A DNA stretch of 56,647 nt from Faecalimonas umbilicata (GCF_004346095.1 NZ_SLZV01000023.1:1-56647), one strand, 5' to 3'; counted from the stretch's first letter, positions 7,296 through 16,359 are shown. The notes: generated by a model from the sequence alone, not told the origin. Numbers and translations: made by a program.

Positions 7296-8933
7296 ATGAA
7301 GAATTTTCGGAAACAATATGGGAAAAATGTATGCAGAAGTCTTTTGCTTCTTATCGCAGGGACGGCGGTTATAACCGTTCATGCACAGACAGTGAAGCAG
7401 GAGGAAAAAGAAGAGGCAGATCTGGAAGCAAAAAGGGAACTGATCAGAGAAATCTATAGCGAGGAATATCAGCAGGAAGTGTCTGATAGACTGGAAGAGG
7501 CAAAGGCAGGAGGAAACTATACGGAGGACACCATGCTGATTGAGCCGAACCCATATGGTACGAATTCGTTGTCGCTCTATGTTTATTTCCAGACAAAGGA
7601 GAAAGCACAGGTATCCTATACGGTATCAGTAGAGGATGAAAACATTGCAGATTTTACTGCGGATGAAAATGCGCGTCTGCGTGAAGAAGAGTTAGAACAC
7701 AGGGAGACAGAAGGAAAGACAGAACATGAATTTCAGGTGATCGGGCTTGTTCCCGATCATACAAATACAGTGACTTTTACGATCACCTATGCAGATGGAA
7801 ATCAGGTGATAAGAGAGTATAAGCACAACCCAGGTTCTGTATACGGAGAGGAAGAAATGCAGCTGGAAGTGACAGATGCAAAGGAAAATAGTGAAGAGGA
7901 ATTAAGCGATGGTTTGTATGTAATTCTGGGAAATGACAGTGAGGGGCTGGACTTTATGTATTATTATGATACCAATGGTGTGCTCAGAGGGGAAATTCCA
8001 ATCATAGGATACAGAAGTCATGGGATTCTCTTTTGGGAAGAGTGTATGTACTACAGCATTTCTGCAACGAAGATTGCTGCGGTGAATGCACTTGGAAAGG
8101 TGGAGAAGGTTTATGATACCGGGACATACAAGCTGCATCATGACTACACTTTTGATGAAGAAGGAAACCTGATTGTGCTGGCAACGGACACACAGAGTAA
8201 TTCGGTGGAGGATCGAATTATCCGTATCGATCATGAGACAGGGGAGATTACAGATGTGTTTGATCTGGCTGAGGTTCTAGGGAAGTATAAGGAGTTGCTC
8301 ACGGATGCGGACACGGAGGATTTAGACTGGATGCATATTAATACATTACAGTGGATGGGAGAACAGACAGTCATATTAAGTTCCAGAGAGACTTCGTCAA
8401 TATTGAAAATCTCCAGTATCTTTGAAACTCCAAAACTTGAGTACATCATCGGAGAAAAGGGATTTTGGAACGGAACCGGATATGAAGATTTTCTTCTGGA
8501 AAAAGATGAGAGCGACGGAACATTTTCCGGAACCGGAGGACAGCATACCGTTACTTATGAAACTTCTGAAGCACTGGAAGACGGAGCGTATTATCTCTAC
8601 ATGTTTAACAATAATCTGGGATACAGTGAGTCAAGAGATTATGATTGGACGCAGATTGAAGGGATTGCCACTTCAATCGACGTGGAAGCGGTTTCTTACT
8701 ATTATAAATATCTAGTAAATGAGACAGAAGGTACATATGAGCTTGTGAAGTCTTTTGAAGTGCCGTTTTCTCCTTATGTAAGCAGTGCACAAGAATATGA
8801 TGAGAATATTATCGTGGATTCGGGAATGAAAGGAATCTTTGGAGAGTACGATCAAGACGGAAGTCTCCTGAGACAGTTTCAGATGAAATTAGCAGATAGA
8901 TATATTTATAGAGTATACAAATATCATTTTTAA
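7296..8933 (+). CDS. Probable aryl-sulfate sulfotransferase (ASST), secreted
   Basis: This 545-aa protein begins with a hydrophobic segment (LLLLIAGTAVITVHA, about residues 15-29) that looks like a signal peptide. Residues about 85-190 resemble the Arylsulfotransferase N-terminal beta domain and the rest a beta-propeller. Motifs in the expected order are HHDYTFDEEGN, DWMHINTLQW, SSRETSSILKI and GGQHTVTYE, which could hold the three His and one Arg of the ASST active site. ASST moves sulfate between phenolic compounds without PAPS, and gut Clostridia are known to have it. Assignment is from remembered motifs. The gene is alone, after the LysR gene and before a promoter for the next gene. Confidence 0.75.
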   Translation: MKNFRKQYGKNVCRSLLLLIAGTAVITVHAQTVKQEEKEEADLEAKRELIREIYSEEYQQEVSDRLEEAKAGGNYTEDTMLIEPNPYGTNSLSLYVYFQTKEKAQVSYTVSVEDENIADFTADENARLREEELEHRETEGKTEHEFQVIGLVPDHTNTVTFTITYADGNQVIREYKHNPGSVYGEEEMQLEVTDAKENSEEELSDGLYVILGNDSEGLDFMYYYDTNGVLRGEIPIIGYRSHGILFWEECMYYSISATKIAAVNALGKVEKVYDTGTYKLHHDYTFDEEGNLIVLATDTQSNSVEDRIIRIDHETGEITDVFDLAEVLGKYKELLTDADTEDLDWMHINTLQWMGEQTVILSSRETSSILKISSIFETPKLEYIIGEKGFWNGTGYEDFLLEKDESDGTFSGTGGQHTVTYETSEALEDGAYYLYMFNNNLGYSESRDYDWTQIEGIATSIDVEAVSYYYKYLVNETEGTYELVKSFEVPFSPYVSSAQEYDENIIVDSGMKGIFGEYDQDGSLLRQFQMKLADRYIYRVYKYHF

Positions 8934-8971
8934 AGAAAAGCTCGCAGATGGGACAAAATTCAAGTGTAGTG

Positions 8972-8980
8972 TGGTATAAT
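8972..8980 (+). promoter_or_regulatory. Extended -10 promoter of the glycosyltransferase
   Basis: TGGTATAAT (8972-8980) is an extended -10 element about 90 nt before the start; the -35 region is weak. Confidence 0.5.
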
Positions 8981-9068
8981 AAATTTATTTCATGTAGATG
9001 AAAAGGCAGTGTATCTGTCTTTCCAGACAGCAGAAGAAATGAAAAGGAAAAAAGAGGGACAAAAGAGA

Positions 9069-10256
9069 ATGAAGATTTTGAGTATTACAGCACAGAAACC
9101 ACACAGCACGGGAAGCGGTGTCTATCTGACAGAACTTGTGAAAAACTGGGCAGAAGCGGGACATGAACAGTCTGTTATCGGGGGAGTTTACGAGGAAGAT
9201 CAGGTTGATTTTCCTGATGGGGTGAAGTTCTATCCGGTATTTTATCAGACAGAGGCACTTCCATTTGCAATTACAGGGATGTCTGACGAGATGCCGTATG
9301 AGAGCACATGCTACAAGGATCTGACATCAGAGATGTTGGGGCAATTTCGGGAAATATTTTGCCGTACGATTGAAGATGCAGTGAGGGAGCTGAACCCAGA
9401 TGTGATTGTCTGTCATCACCTTTATCTTCTGGCAGCGATGGTCAGGGAATGGTATCCGGGGAAAAAGATCATTGCCATCTGTCATGGATCGGATCTGCGG
9501 CAGATAGAAAAGAATACTCTGGAGCGAGAGTATATCAAGGAACGTATTCGGCAGTTAGACGGAGTGATCGCACTTCACAGGGAACAAAAGAAGGAAATCG
9601 AAAGAATTTTTCAAGTCAAAGAAGAAAAAATAAAAGTTGCCGGTGTCGGTTACAATGATAAGATCTTTTTTCAAACTGGTGAAAAAAAGGAGAAGAAAGA
9701 ATCGTTTCAGATTATATTTGCAGGAAAAGTTTCAGAAAAGAAAGGAGTATGCAGCCTGCTTCGTGCGCTTTCCTATCTTCCGTATCCAAAAGAAAAATTG
9801 AAAGTTGTGCTTGCAGGTGGACATGGGCCGGAGGAGGAATATGAGCAGATACAGCAACTGGCGACAGAATGTCGCTATCCGGTCCAGTTTTTAGGAATGT
9901 TGTCTCAAGCAGAATTGGCGGAGCAATTTCGGCAAAGTGATGTATTTATACTCCCTTCTTTTTTTGAAGGGCTGGCGCTTGTCAATATTGAAGCGATGGC
10001 ATGCGGATGCAAAGTAGTTTGTTCAGATATTCCGGGAATGAAAGACTGGTTTGAGGAAAATGTTCCGGGAGAGCAGATTACTTTCGTAAAACTTCCGAGG
10101 ATGGAGAACACCGATGAGCCGGTGGCAGAAGAACTTCCGGCATTTGAACAGCGACTGGCAGAAGCATTGCGGCAGAAGTTGGAACAAACAGAAGAAGAAA
10201 CTCCACAGCTTTCTCAGATTTCCTGGAGAAAAATCAGCGAATGTGTATTGAGATAG
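9069..10256 (+). CDS. Glycosyltransferase family 4 (GT-B fold)
   Basis: This 395-aa protein starts MKILSITAQKPHSTGSGVYL, a typical GT4 N-terminus with the glycine-rich acceptor loop. The C-terminal half has FAGKVSEKKGVCSLLRAL and the sugar-nucleotide motif FFEGLALVNIEAMACG with the E-x7-E pair. It should move a sugar from an activated donor to a glycan or lipid on the cytoplasmic side; donor and acceptor are unknown. An in-frame GTG at 9009 would add 20 charged residues, but 9069 matches the family start and has GAGGG upstream. No other glycan genes flank it. Confidence 0.85.
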   Translation: MKILSITAQKPHSTGSGVYLTELVKNWAEAGHEQSVIGGVYEEDQVDFPDGVKFYPVFYQTEALPFAITGMSDEMPYESTCYKDLTSEMLGQFREIFCRTIEDAVRELNPDVIVCHHLYLLAAMVREWYPGKKIIAICHGSDLRQIEKNTLEREYIKERIRQLDGVIALHREQKKEIERIFQVKEEKIKVAGVGYNDKIFFQTGEKKEKKESFQIIFAGKVSEKKGVCSLLRALSYLPYPKEKLKVVLAGGHGPEEEYEQIQQLATECRYPVQFLGMLSQAELAEQFRQSDVFILPSFFEGLALVNIEAMACGCKVVCSDIPGMKDWFEENVPGEQITFVKLPRMENTDEPVAEELPAFEQRLAEALRQKLEQTEEETPQLSQISWRKISECVLR

Positions 10257-10504
10257 AGAAAATTTAGGTTACTCATAGATAAAATGAATAAGTATTCCGT
10301 CTTATTTTATATTTCTATTAGAAAAAATGTGGCTGGAGTGATAACATTATTTTTAGAAGTGATTAGTGTGCAGAGATATTCTTGCTTGTCAATAAATGGT
10401 TGTACACTTGTCGGAAAAATGGAATTTTTTCATCAGGATTTCGGTGTAAAGATACAGAGAAAGGGGAAAGATTCAGGGGGAAGACCAATGAATCAGGGCG
10501 TAAA

Positions 10505-11164
10505 ATGTTTATTGATTTACACATGCATGAGTGTACCTATTCCAAAGATAGTCACTTAAAATTAGAGGAAATCGTAGAGTTGGCAAAAAAGAGAGGGCTG
10601 GGGGCAGTCTGCATTACAGACCACGATGATATGGGTCTGAAAGAGTATGCGGCGGAATATTCAAAAAAGACTGGATTTCCAATCTTTGTCGGAATTGAAT
10701 TTTTTTCCTTACAAGGAGATATTGTAGCATTCGGAATTGAAGAATATCCGAAAGAGCGAGTGAATGCTCAGGAATTTATTGACCTTGTGAAAGCGCAGGG
10801 AGGAATTTGCTTCAGTGCTCATCCGTTTCGTAACAACAACCGTGGGCTGGAAGAGAATTTGAAAATTGTTCATGGGCTGGACGGAGTGGAAGTATTAAAT
10901 GGAAGCACATTGCCGGAAGCAAATAAAAAGGCGGCAGATGATGCCAAAGAGTTAGGATTGGTTACTGTAGGTTCCAGCGATTGTCATGTAAGAGAGAAAG
11001 TAGGATTTTTCGCGACGTATTTCCCGGAAGATGTGTATACGATGGAAGACTTTATGCGCGTGTTCAAGAGCGGCGGGTGTAAGCCTGCTTATTATTGGGA
11101 AGGGGAATATAAAATCTGGGATATGGAGACGCCGATACATAAGCCGTTTTTGCTAAAAGAATAG
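10505..11164 (+). CDS. PHP domain metal-dependent phosphoesterase
   Basis: This 219-aa protein has the four PHP motifs: DLHMHECTYSKD at the start, ITDHDD near residue 38, AHPFRNN near 105 and GSSDCH near 160. These form a three-metal site used for phosphoester hydrolysis. Related stand-alone proteins act on small nucleotides or phosphates, but the substrate here is unknown. The start at 10505 puts the HxH motif at the N-terminus as usual; GGGGGAAG lies about 25 nt upstream, so the ribosome binding site is not ideal. Confidence 0.85.
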   Translation: MFIDLHMHECTYSKDSHLKLEEIVELAKKRGLGAVCITDHDDMGLKEYAAEYSKKTGFPIFVGIEFFSLQGDIVAFGIEEYPKERVNAQEFIDLVKAQGGICFSAHPFRNNNRGLEENLKIVHGLDGVEVLNGSTLPEANKKAADDAKELGLVTVGSSDCHVREKVGFFATYFPEDVYTMEDFMRVFKSGGCKPAYYWEGEYKIWDMETPIHKPFLLKE

Positions 11165-11203
11165 AAGGGAAATGGCAGAAGGCGAAAGTAATGAAAACTC
11201 ATA

Positions 11204-11290
11204 GAAAGAAGAAACTCTGCCGGGGGAGGTGAGTTTCTTCTTTCACTTTGTGGAGAAAGCCGGAAAGATGTTGTATACATCTTGACCGGC
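11204..11290 (+). terminator. Two consecutive hairpins after the PHP gene
   Basis: GAAAGAAGAAACTC (11204-11217) pairs perfectly with GAGTTTCTTCTTTC (11231-11244). A second hairpin has GCCGG (11259-11263) with CCGGC (11286-11290) and an inner AAGATG/CATCTT stem. Neither has a clean T-run; the first has a U-rich 3' arm. The first is probably the transcript end. The remaining bases to 11377 show nothing else clear. Confidence 0.5.
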
Positions 11291-11377
11291 TAAAAAGAAA
11301 AAGCTCTATGTAAACGCAAAACGTAGTAGTTAGGCGAAGTACAATAGCCACAAATAATAAAAGTATAAATGCAACCA

Positions 11378-11407
11378 TTGACTTCTTTGTTTTGATAAGA
11401 TTATGAT
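11378..11407 (+). promoter_or_regulatory. Promoter of corA
   Basis: TTGACT (11378-11383), 18 nt and TATGAT (11402-11407), about 85 nt before the start. Confidence 0.55.
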
Positions 11408-11490
11408 AAAATAAAGTTGTGAGGAAAGTGTGACAAAAGAGAAAAGGATTTCTTAATAATCTAAAGAAGTTTAGAAAAAGGAGAAAAACG

Positions 11491-12378
11491 ATGAACTATA
11501 AGTGGGAGGACAGCCAAAAGTCCTGTCAGATTGAGTTGTTGACGCCAGAAGAATTTCAAAGGTTGTATGCGGAGAAGTTTCCAAGAAGCTTTAAAGGTAA
11601 TGAGTTGGAGCAGATTCGGTTTTGTAAGGCAGACCGTTTCTACCAGAGAGTGTCGGGGACATTTGCAATTCCGCTGAAGGAAGACCCTTCAGCAGAGAAG
11701 ATTCGGTTTGGATATTATTTGTTAGAGGATACACTGATCTTTATTGAGAACAATGGAGAGGTCCGTAGAATTTTGGACGAGATGCAGGGATATCAGATGA
11801 CAGATATTACATCAGCATCCTTATTGTTGTTTGATTTTATGGAGTACCTGATCAAAGATGATATGCTGTATTTACAGCAGTATGAGGAGAAACTTACTCA
11901 GATGGAGGAGATGCTTCTAGATGGGGAATTAAAGGACTTCAACAGAAGTCTGCTTGAGGTCAGAAAGGATTTATCCGCATTGAGCGCCTATTATGAACAG
12001 TTGTCAGATGTTGGCGAGACGCTTCAGCAGAATGCGGCGGAATTAGGAGATGAGCAGGATAAGTTTTTATTCGGACTGTATTACGAGCGAGCAGAAAGGT
12101 TATATGCGATGGTACAGAATCTAAAAGAATATTCGATGCAGTTAAGAGAAATGCACCAGACACAGATTGATATTAGACAGAATGAAATTATGAAAATTCT
12201 GACAGTCGTTACAACCATTTTTATGCCGCTGACATTGATTGCTGGATGGTATGGGATGAATTTTAAAAATATGCCGGAATTGGACGCGAAATACGGTTAT
12301 ATAGTAGTAAGTGCAATTTGTCTTGCCATTGTGGCAGTAGAAGTGTGGATTTTTCGAAAGAAAAAGTGGTTTGAGTAG
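11491..12378 (+). CDS. corA: CorA family magnesium/divalent cation transporter
   Basis: This 295-aa protein has a large soluble N-terminal domain with a long helical part (about 130-235) and two C-terminal membrane segments. The signature WYGMNF (GMN filter) sits near residue 255 in front of the acidic loop and the second membrane segment, and the chain ends with the basic FRKKKWFE. CorA forms a pentameric channel for Mg2+ uptake. The N-terminal part is less conserved, so other CorA-like roles are possible. AAAAAGGAG precedes the start. Confidence 0.88.
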   Translation: MNYKWEDSQKSCQIELLTPEEFQRLYAEKFPRSFKGNELEQIRFCKADRFYQRVSGTFAIPLKEDPSAEKIRFGYYLLEDTLIFIENNGEVRRILDEMQGYQMTDITSASLLLFDFMEYLIKDDMLYLQQYEEKLTQMEEMLLDGELKDFNRSLLEVRKDLSALSAYYEQLSDVGETLQQNAAELGDEQDKFLFGLYYERAERLYAMVQNLKEYSMQLREMHQTQIDIRQNEIMKILTVVTTIFMPLTLIAGWYGMNFKNMPELDAKYGYIVVSAICLAIVAVEVWIFRKKKWFE

Positions 12379-12405
12379 TTGTTGAGGAAGAAAGGATAAA
12401 ATGAA

Positions 12406-12657
12406 ATGGAAACAATCGGAGAAAAGGCAGAAGGGAAATCTCTGACAAGGTCAGTGACAAAGAAAAGTACACAAAAACGAAGGATAACAAACTGTGAGAG
12501 CTGTATGAATTACGAATACGATGAAGAGTATGAGTATTATGTGTGCAGCAAAAATCTGGATGAGGATGAGATGTATCGGTTTGTCCGGGGAGAATTCCGG
12601 GATTGTCCATATTATCAGTTTGGAGACGAGTACCAGATTGTGAAGAAGCAGATATAA
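12406..12657 (+). CDS. Small conserved four-cysteine protein (DUF6472-like)
   Basis: This 83-aa protein has a basic N-terminal half followed by CESCMNYEYDEEYEYYVC, then NLDEDEMYRF and DCPYYQFGDEY. The cysteine spacing CxxC...C...C suggests a zinc site. It matches my memory of a Clostridia-specific family labelled DUF6472, of unknown function. It is 27 bp after corA and 44 bp before the glycosylase and may be cotranscribed. Confidence 0.7.
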   Translation: METIGEKAEGKSLTRSVTKKSTQKRRITNCESCMNYEYDEEYEYYVCSKNLDEDEMYRFVRGEFRDCPYYQFGDEYQIVKKQI

Positions 12658-12701
12658 TAGGGCAGTTTCTATACTAGAGAAAGATGAGAAGAGGAAACGA
12701 T

Positions 12702-13529
12702 ATGGTGATAAGACAGAGCAAACATTTCAACTTGCAGCAGATCTGCGATTCAGGGCAGTGCTTTCGGATGGAGAGAGTATCGGAGAACTGTTACAGGGTG
12801 ATTGCATTTGGCAGATCTCTGGAAATCTTGCAGGAGGGAGAGCAATGTACATTTTTCTGCACGCCGCACGAGTTTGAGGAGATATGGAACGATTATTTTG
12901 ATTTGGAAACGGATTATCAAAGTTATATAGAGGAGATTAACCCAAATGATTCTTACTTGCTCGCGGCGGCAGAGTGGGGGAGTGGGATACGGATTCTCCG
13001 GCAGGATTTGTGGGAGATGATAGCATCATTTCTGATTTCCCAGCAGAACCATATTACGAGAATCCGGAAGTGTATTCAAAATCTGTGTGAGACATACGGT
13101 GAGGAGAGGACAGGCGATTCCGGAAATACATTTTATACATTTCCGGAGCCGGAAAAACTAGCAGAACTTGGGGATGATGATCTCAAAGCATGCAATCTTG
13201 GATATCGCAGTAAATATGTTGTGCGGACTGCAAAAAGTATTGTATCAGGGGAAGTGGATCTGGATGCAATCCGACATCTGCCTTATGCAAAAGCAAAGAA
13301 AGAGTTGTTAAAGTTGTTTGGAGTCGGTGAGAAAGTTGCAGACTGTATCTGTCTGTTTGCGCTTCATCATCTGCAGGCATTTCCGATAGATACACATATC
13401 AGTCAGGCACTTCAGAAGCACTATAAGCGAGGATTTCCAAACCGCAGATATAAGGGCATGCAGGGTGTGATGCAGCAGTACATTTTTTACTATGAACTGA
13501 CCGGAGATCATGAAAAAAGGCATATGTAA
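12702..13529 (+). CDS. ogg: 8-oxoguanine DNA glycosylase-like protein (OGG1 type)
   Basis: This 275-aa protein has the OGG N-terminal domain (residues 1-100, with SGQCFRM) and an HhH-GPD domain (105-260). The hairpin motif LFGVGEKVADC carries the catalytic Lys211, and FPIDTHI carries Asp230. It should excise 8-oxoguanine from DNA and then act as a beta-lyase. GAGGAAACGAT makes the ATG at 12702 the best start; an ATG at 12684 lies before that site. The next gene follows after 22 bp. Confidence 0.9.
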   Translation: MVIRQSKHFNLQQICDSGQCFRMERVSENCYRVIAFGRSLEILQEGEQCTFFCTPHEFEEIWNDYFDLETDYQSYIEEINPNDSYLLAAAEWGSGIRILRQDLWEMIASFLISQQNHITRIRKCIQNLCETYGEERTGDSGNTFYTFPEPEKLAELGDDDLKACNLGYRSKYVVRTAKSIVSGEVDLDAIRHLPYAKAKKELLKLFGVGEKVADCICLFALHHLQAFPIDTHISQALQKHYKRGFPNRRYKGMQGVMQQYIFYYELTGDHEKRHM

Positions 13530-13551
13530 GAAGTGACAGGAGGTATAAATA

Positions 13552-13905
13552 ATGGCAGACAGAACAGTGCAGATAAAAAAACTGGAGCAGCTTGGAATCT
13601 GTGTTTCAGAAGGAATAGAGCAGTTCGGGGAAGAACAATATTTTAAAGAATTGGAGCAGTTTGTAAGGGGACAGGAGTTCCTGCGGCTTGGGCAGACAGT
13701 GACAAGAGGACAGTGGTCAGCTGCGAGAATGACAATGCGGAGAATCGGTCAGACGATGGAGCGGCTGAGAATGCAGAGCATGAAGAAATTTCTTCCACAG
13801 CTTCAGAATACATTTGCCAGAAAAAATACAGCGCAGGCAAAAAATGTGCTTGCGCTGATGACACAGAGACGTGTGCAGATCATTCGGATTTTGACAGAAG
13901 CATAA
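13552..13905 (+). CDS. Hypothetical helical protein
   Basis: I do not recognise this 117-aa protein. It is mainly helical by composition, rich in Gln, Arg and Met, with no membrane segment or signal peptide (ELEQFVRGQEFLRLGQ, MTMRRIGQTMERLRMQ). The layout of short amphipathic helices is a little like a four-helix Hpt domain, but no phosphoacceptor His is seen. AGGAGGT before the ATG and the tight link to the ogg gene support that it is real. It converges with the next, leftward gene. Confidence 0.65.
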   Translation: MADRTVQIKKLEQLGICVSEGIEQFGEEQYFKELEQFVRGQEFLRLGQTVTRGQWSAARMTMRRIGQTMERLRMQSMKKFLPQLQNTFARKNTAQAKNVLALMTQRRVQIIRILTEA

Positions 13906-13930
13906 GAGCATTTGTAGCATGAGCTTCTCT

Positions 13931-14437
13931 TTAGAAAAGTTCCAGAAGGGATTCGGACAGCATTCCCTCGAGCGTGTGGACAAGACATTCTAATCCATGT
14001 CGGTCTTCATCGTCGAACCGATGAAGGCATGGACTGTCGATATCGAGGACACCGACTACTTTCCCGCTGCAGTGGATGGGAACGACTATTTCGGAATTAG
14101 AGGCAGAGTCACAAGCGATATGTCCGGGGAATGCGTGGACATCTGGCACAAGCATTGTGCGGTCTTCTGCGACAGCAGTACCACAGACTCCCTTTCCTGC
14201 TTTGATCTCTACGCATGCAGGTTTTCCCTGGAATGGTCCGAGAATCAGAGTGTCGTCTTTCAGAAGGTAGAATCCTACCCAGTTAATGTCGCGCAGTGCT
14301 CCGGCAAGAAGTGCGGAAGCATTTGCAAGATTTGCGGTCAGGTGAGGAACTCCGTCGACCAGTCCGGTCAGTTGCGTTCTGAGAAGACGGTACATCAAAG
14401 TTTTGTCATCAGGATAAGTTGTTGCAATCTGTTTCAT
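13931..14437 (-). CDS. msrC: Free methionine-(R)-sulfoxide reductase (GAF domain)
   Basis: This 168-aa GAF protein has the three cysteines of fRMsr with the expected spacing: Cys75 (GKPACVEI), Cys85 (GKGVCGTA) and Cys109 (GHIACDSASN). It reduces free methionine-R-sulfoxide with thioredoxin. The start at 14437 has GGAG 8 nt upstream; an upstream start at 14509 would overlap its own promoter. It has a good promoter and a 14-bp palindrome just downstream of it. Confidence 0.92.
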   Translation of the reverse strand: MKQIATTYPDDKTLMYRLLRTQLTGLVDGVPHLTANLANASALLAGALRDINWVGFYLLKDDTLILGPFQGKPACVEIKAGKGVCGTAVAEDRTMLVPDVHAFPGHIACDSASNSEIVVPIHCSGKVVGVLDIDSPCLHRFDDEDRHGLECLVHTLEGMLSESLLELF

Positions 14438-14452
14438 AAAAAACTCCATTCT

Positions 14453-14466
14453 GCCGTTCGAACGGC
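14453..14466. promoter_or_regulatory. 14-bp perfect palindrome, candidate operator
   Basis: GCCGTTCGAACGGC lies between the msrC promoter and start codon, about 10-23 nt after the expected transcription start. That is a typical repressor position. It could also form a short hairpin in the leader. Confidence 0.5.
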
Positions 14467-14480
14467 AATTTAATAAAGTC

Positions 14481-14509
14481 ATTCTATCACAAGAAGAAGA
14501 ACAGGTCAA
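14481..14509 (-). promoter_or_regulatory. Promoter of msrC
   Basis: On the minus strand, TTGACC (14509-14504), 17 nt and TAGAAT (14486-14481) form a near-consensus promoter. Confidence 0.7.
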
Positions 14510-14615
14510 AAGCCAGGATGGGGATTTTTATGTGGATGAAAGATGGGAAATGTGGAAAAAAGCGGGAAGCAAAATATAAGATGTGGAAAATAGTATCAGA
14601 TTCAGGAGGAGATAT

Positions 14616-15062
14616 ATGATTTTAGTAGACGCGGATGCATGTCCGGTTATCAGGTTGATTGAGCAGATTGCAGAGAAATATAGTGTTCCCTGCATTTTAT
14701 TTTGTGATACGAATCATGTATTGTCATCTGATTATAGTGAAGTGAAAGTGATCGGTGCGGGGATGGATGCAGTTGATTTTGCACTTGTCGGAGCATGCAG
14801 CAGAGGGGATATTGTTGTGTCGCAGGATTATGGTGTTGCGGCGATGGTGCTTGGAAAAGGTGCTTACTGCATTCATCAAAATGGACGAGAGTATACAAAT
14901 GAAAATATTGACAGGCTCCTGATGGAGAGGCATATGGCTAAGAAAGCCAGAAGGGCAAAGAGCAAGCATCATCTGAAAGGACCTGCCAGACGTACCGAGG
15001 AGGATGACAGAAAGTTTGCAGAAGCATTTGAGAGGATCGTTCGAAAGAGTTTTCAGTTATAG
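14616..15062 (+). CDS. YaiI/YqxD (DUF188) family protein
   Basis: This 148-aa protein begins MILVDADACPVIRLIE, the DUF188 signature with its Asp pair and Cys, and continues with IVVSQDYGVAAMVL, as in PIN-like folds, and a basic C-terminal segment (KKARRAKSKHHLKGP). The fold suggests a metal-dependent nuclease, but the role is unproven. The start at 14616 has AGGAGGA upstream; an ATG at 14583 does not. Confidence 0.9.
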   Translation: MILVDADACPVIRLIEQIAEKYSVPCILFCDTNHVLSSDYSEVKVIGAGMDAVDFALVGACSRGDIVVSQDYGVAAMVLGKGAYCIHQNGREYTNENIDRLLMERHMAKKARRAKSKHHLKGPARRTEEDDRKFAEAFERIVRKSFQL

Positions 15063-15120
15063 GAACAGCTATGGATAAAAGAGCGGAAGGAAAGAAGATA
15101 CCAGAGAGGCAGGTGAGAGC

Positions 15121-16272
15121 GTGGAGGAAGTGAAAGTACGGGAGGAATTATCAGAATATCTGGATGGGCTGCAGGAGCAGATGCCGTTGGCATTTTGGAA
15201 GCTTGCGGAGATTTTTAAATATCAAGTATTTGAACTTTGCGAGGAACCTGAAGAGAAAGAAGAGGAAAGCGGGAAAAGTTATTTCATCCCATATATGATG
15301 AATGATGCGATTGAGGATTATCTGGTCTTGGAAAACTGCCGGATGGTAGGAGAGGTTGCCGCAGAAGAGCAAGCGGGAGGATTGGAACTGTCCGCGAGGA
15401 TTTCCGGGAAAGAGGGCGCTTATGTACTTGTTGTACGGCAGAAGAGCTTGCTTCATGGGGAGGAAACGGTGTTTACACTGCATTTTGAAAAAATCCGTGA
15501 ATCTAGAACCTGCTATCAGTACCATGAGATAGGGCATTTTTGGATGGAAGGACAGGAGCAGTGGAGGCGGCTTGTCTATATGGCAGGAACGATCTATGAC
15601 AAATTTGCGTATGTAGGGGAAGAAGTCTGTACAGAAGGAGAATTGGAACTTCTGAGACTGGTAGAGTTTGCTCCATTTCGGAATTGGTCCCCGGTACGAG
15701 AGTCGCTGGAAGAAAAATATCCTGCGACTTATGAAGGAATTGCATGTATGGAGCAGTTTGCGGTAATGGCACAGGATCGAGGATATTTGGCACTGCTTCG
15801 TTTGTACCGCAGATTTCCATCAAGATTTCTGGAACGGTGGCTGACAAGAGCGCTGATGGATTCAAGCAGAGAGCAGCTTTACGAAACCATCTTACAGGCA
15901 GTGGAAGCCGAGTCAGGTACTTATGAAAAGCGGGATTATGGAACGGCATTTCATCAAAAGATTGCAGAAAAACGGAAGCAGGCGGAACAGAAACTGATTC
16001 GAGCAGGATTTACAGGTACATATCCGGAGTATCATCGGGGAGAGTTTGAGGTCATCATTTTGGAGGAGCATCCTTTTACGGTGATGGAATGGGATCATTT
16101 TCAATTTCGGATCTACTATATGGTATCGCAGGTGAACCGGCAAACAACAATAGGAAAGAATTGCCACAGACAGGCAAGAAACCGAGGATTCTTTCGGGGA
16201 AGAGGAAGAAACAGCTGGATTTTCACAGAAGATGGGAAAAATGTTGCAGACAGAATCCGAAAAAAGATGTAA
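15121..16272 (+). CDS. Hypothetical protein, possibly DUF3878 family
   Basis: This 383-aa protein with a GTG start is acidic and soluble, with no signal peptide. Stretches such as HEIGHFWMEGQEQWRRLVYM and FAPFRNWSPVRESLEEKY resemble a Clostridia family I recall as DUF3878; function unknown. The last ~45 residues (from about 337) change abruptly to a basic, Arg/Lys/Gly-rich tail, and a second frame stays open to 16277, so a late frameshift is possible but not shown. Confidence 0.6.
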   Translation: MEEVKVREELSEYLDGLQEQMPLAFWKLAEIFKYQVFELCEEPEEKEEESGKSYFIPYMMNDAIEDYLVLENCRMVGEVAAEEQAGGLELSARISGKEGAYVLVVRQKSLLHGEETVFTLHFEKIRESRTCYQYHEIGHFWMEGQEQWRRLVYMAGTIYDKFAYVGEEVCTEGELELLRLVEFAPFRNWSPVRESLEEKYPATYEGIACMEQFAVMAQDRGYLALLRLYRRFPSRFLERWLTRALMDSSREQLYETILQAVEAESGTYEKRDYGTAFHQKIAEKRKQAEQKLIRAGFTGTYPEYHRGEFEVIILEEHPFTVMEWDHFQFRIYYMVSQVNRQTTIGKNCHRQARNRGFFRGRGRNSWIFTEDGKNVADRIRKKM

Positions 16273-16359
16273 AATAGAAAAACAAAATAAAAAGAAGACA
16301 GACCGTGAGAAAACAGAAAAAGAACAGTAGAAATTACGGGATGACAGGAGAAGATAAAG

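Noticed and set aside
10284-10559. 91-aa ORF before the PHP gene
   Set aside because: It has no recognisable pattern or good ribosome binding site, and it overlaps the PHP gene start in another frame.
13997-14473. 158-aa plus-strand ORF opposite msrC
   Set aside because: The minus strand encodes a clear GAF fRMsr with promoter and ribosome binding site; the plus frame has no family features.
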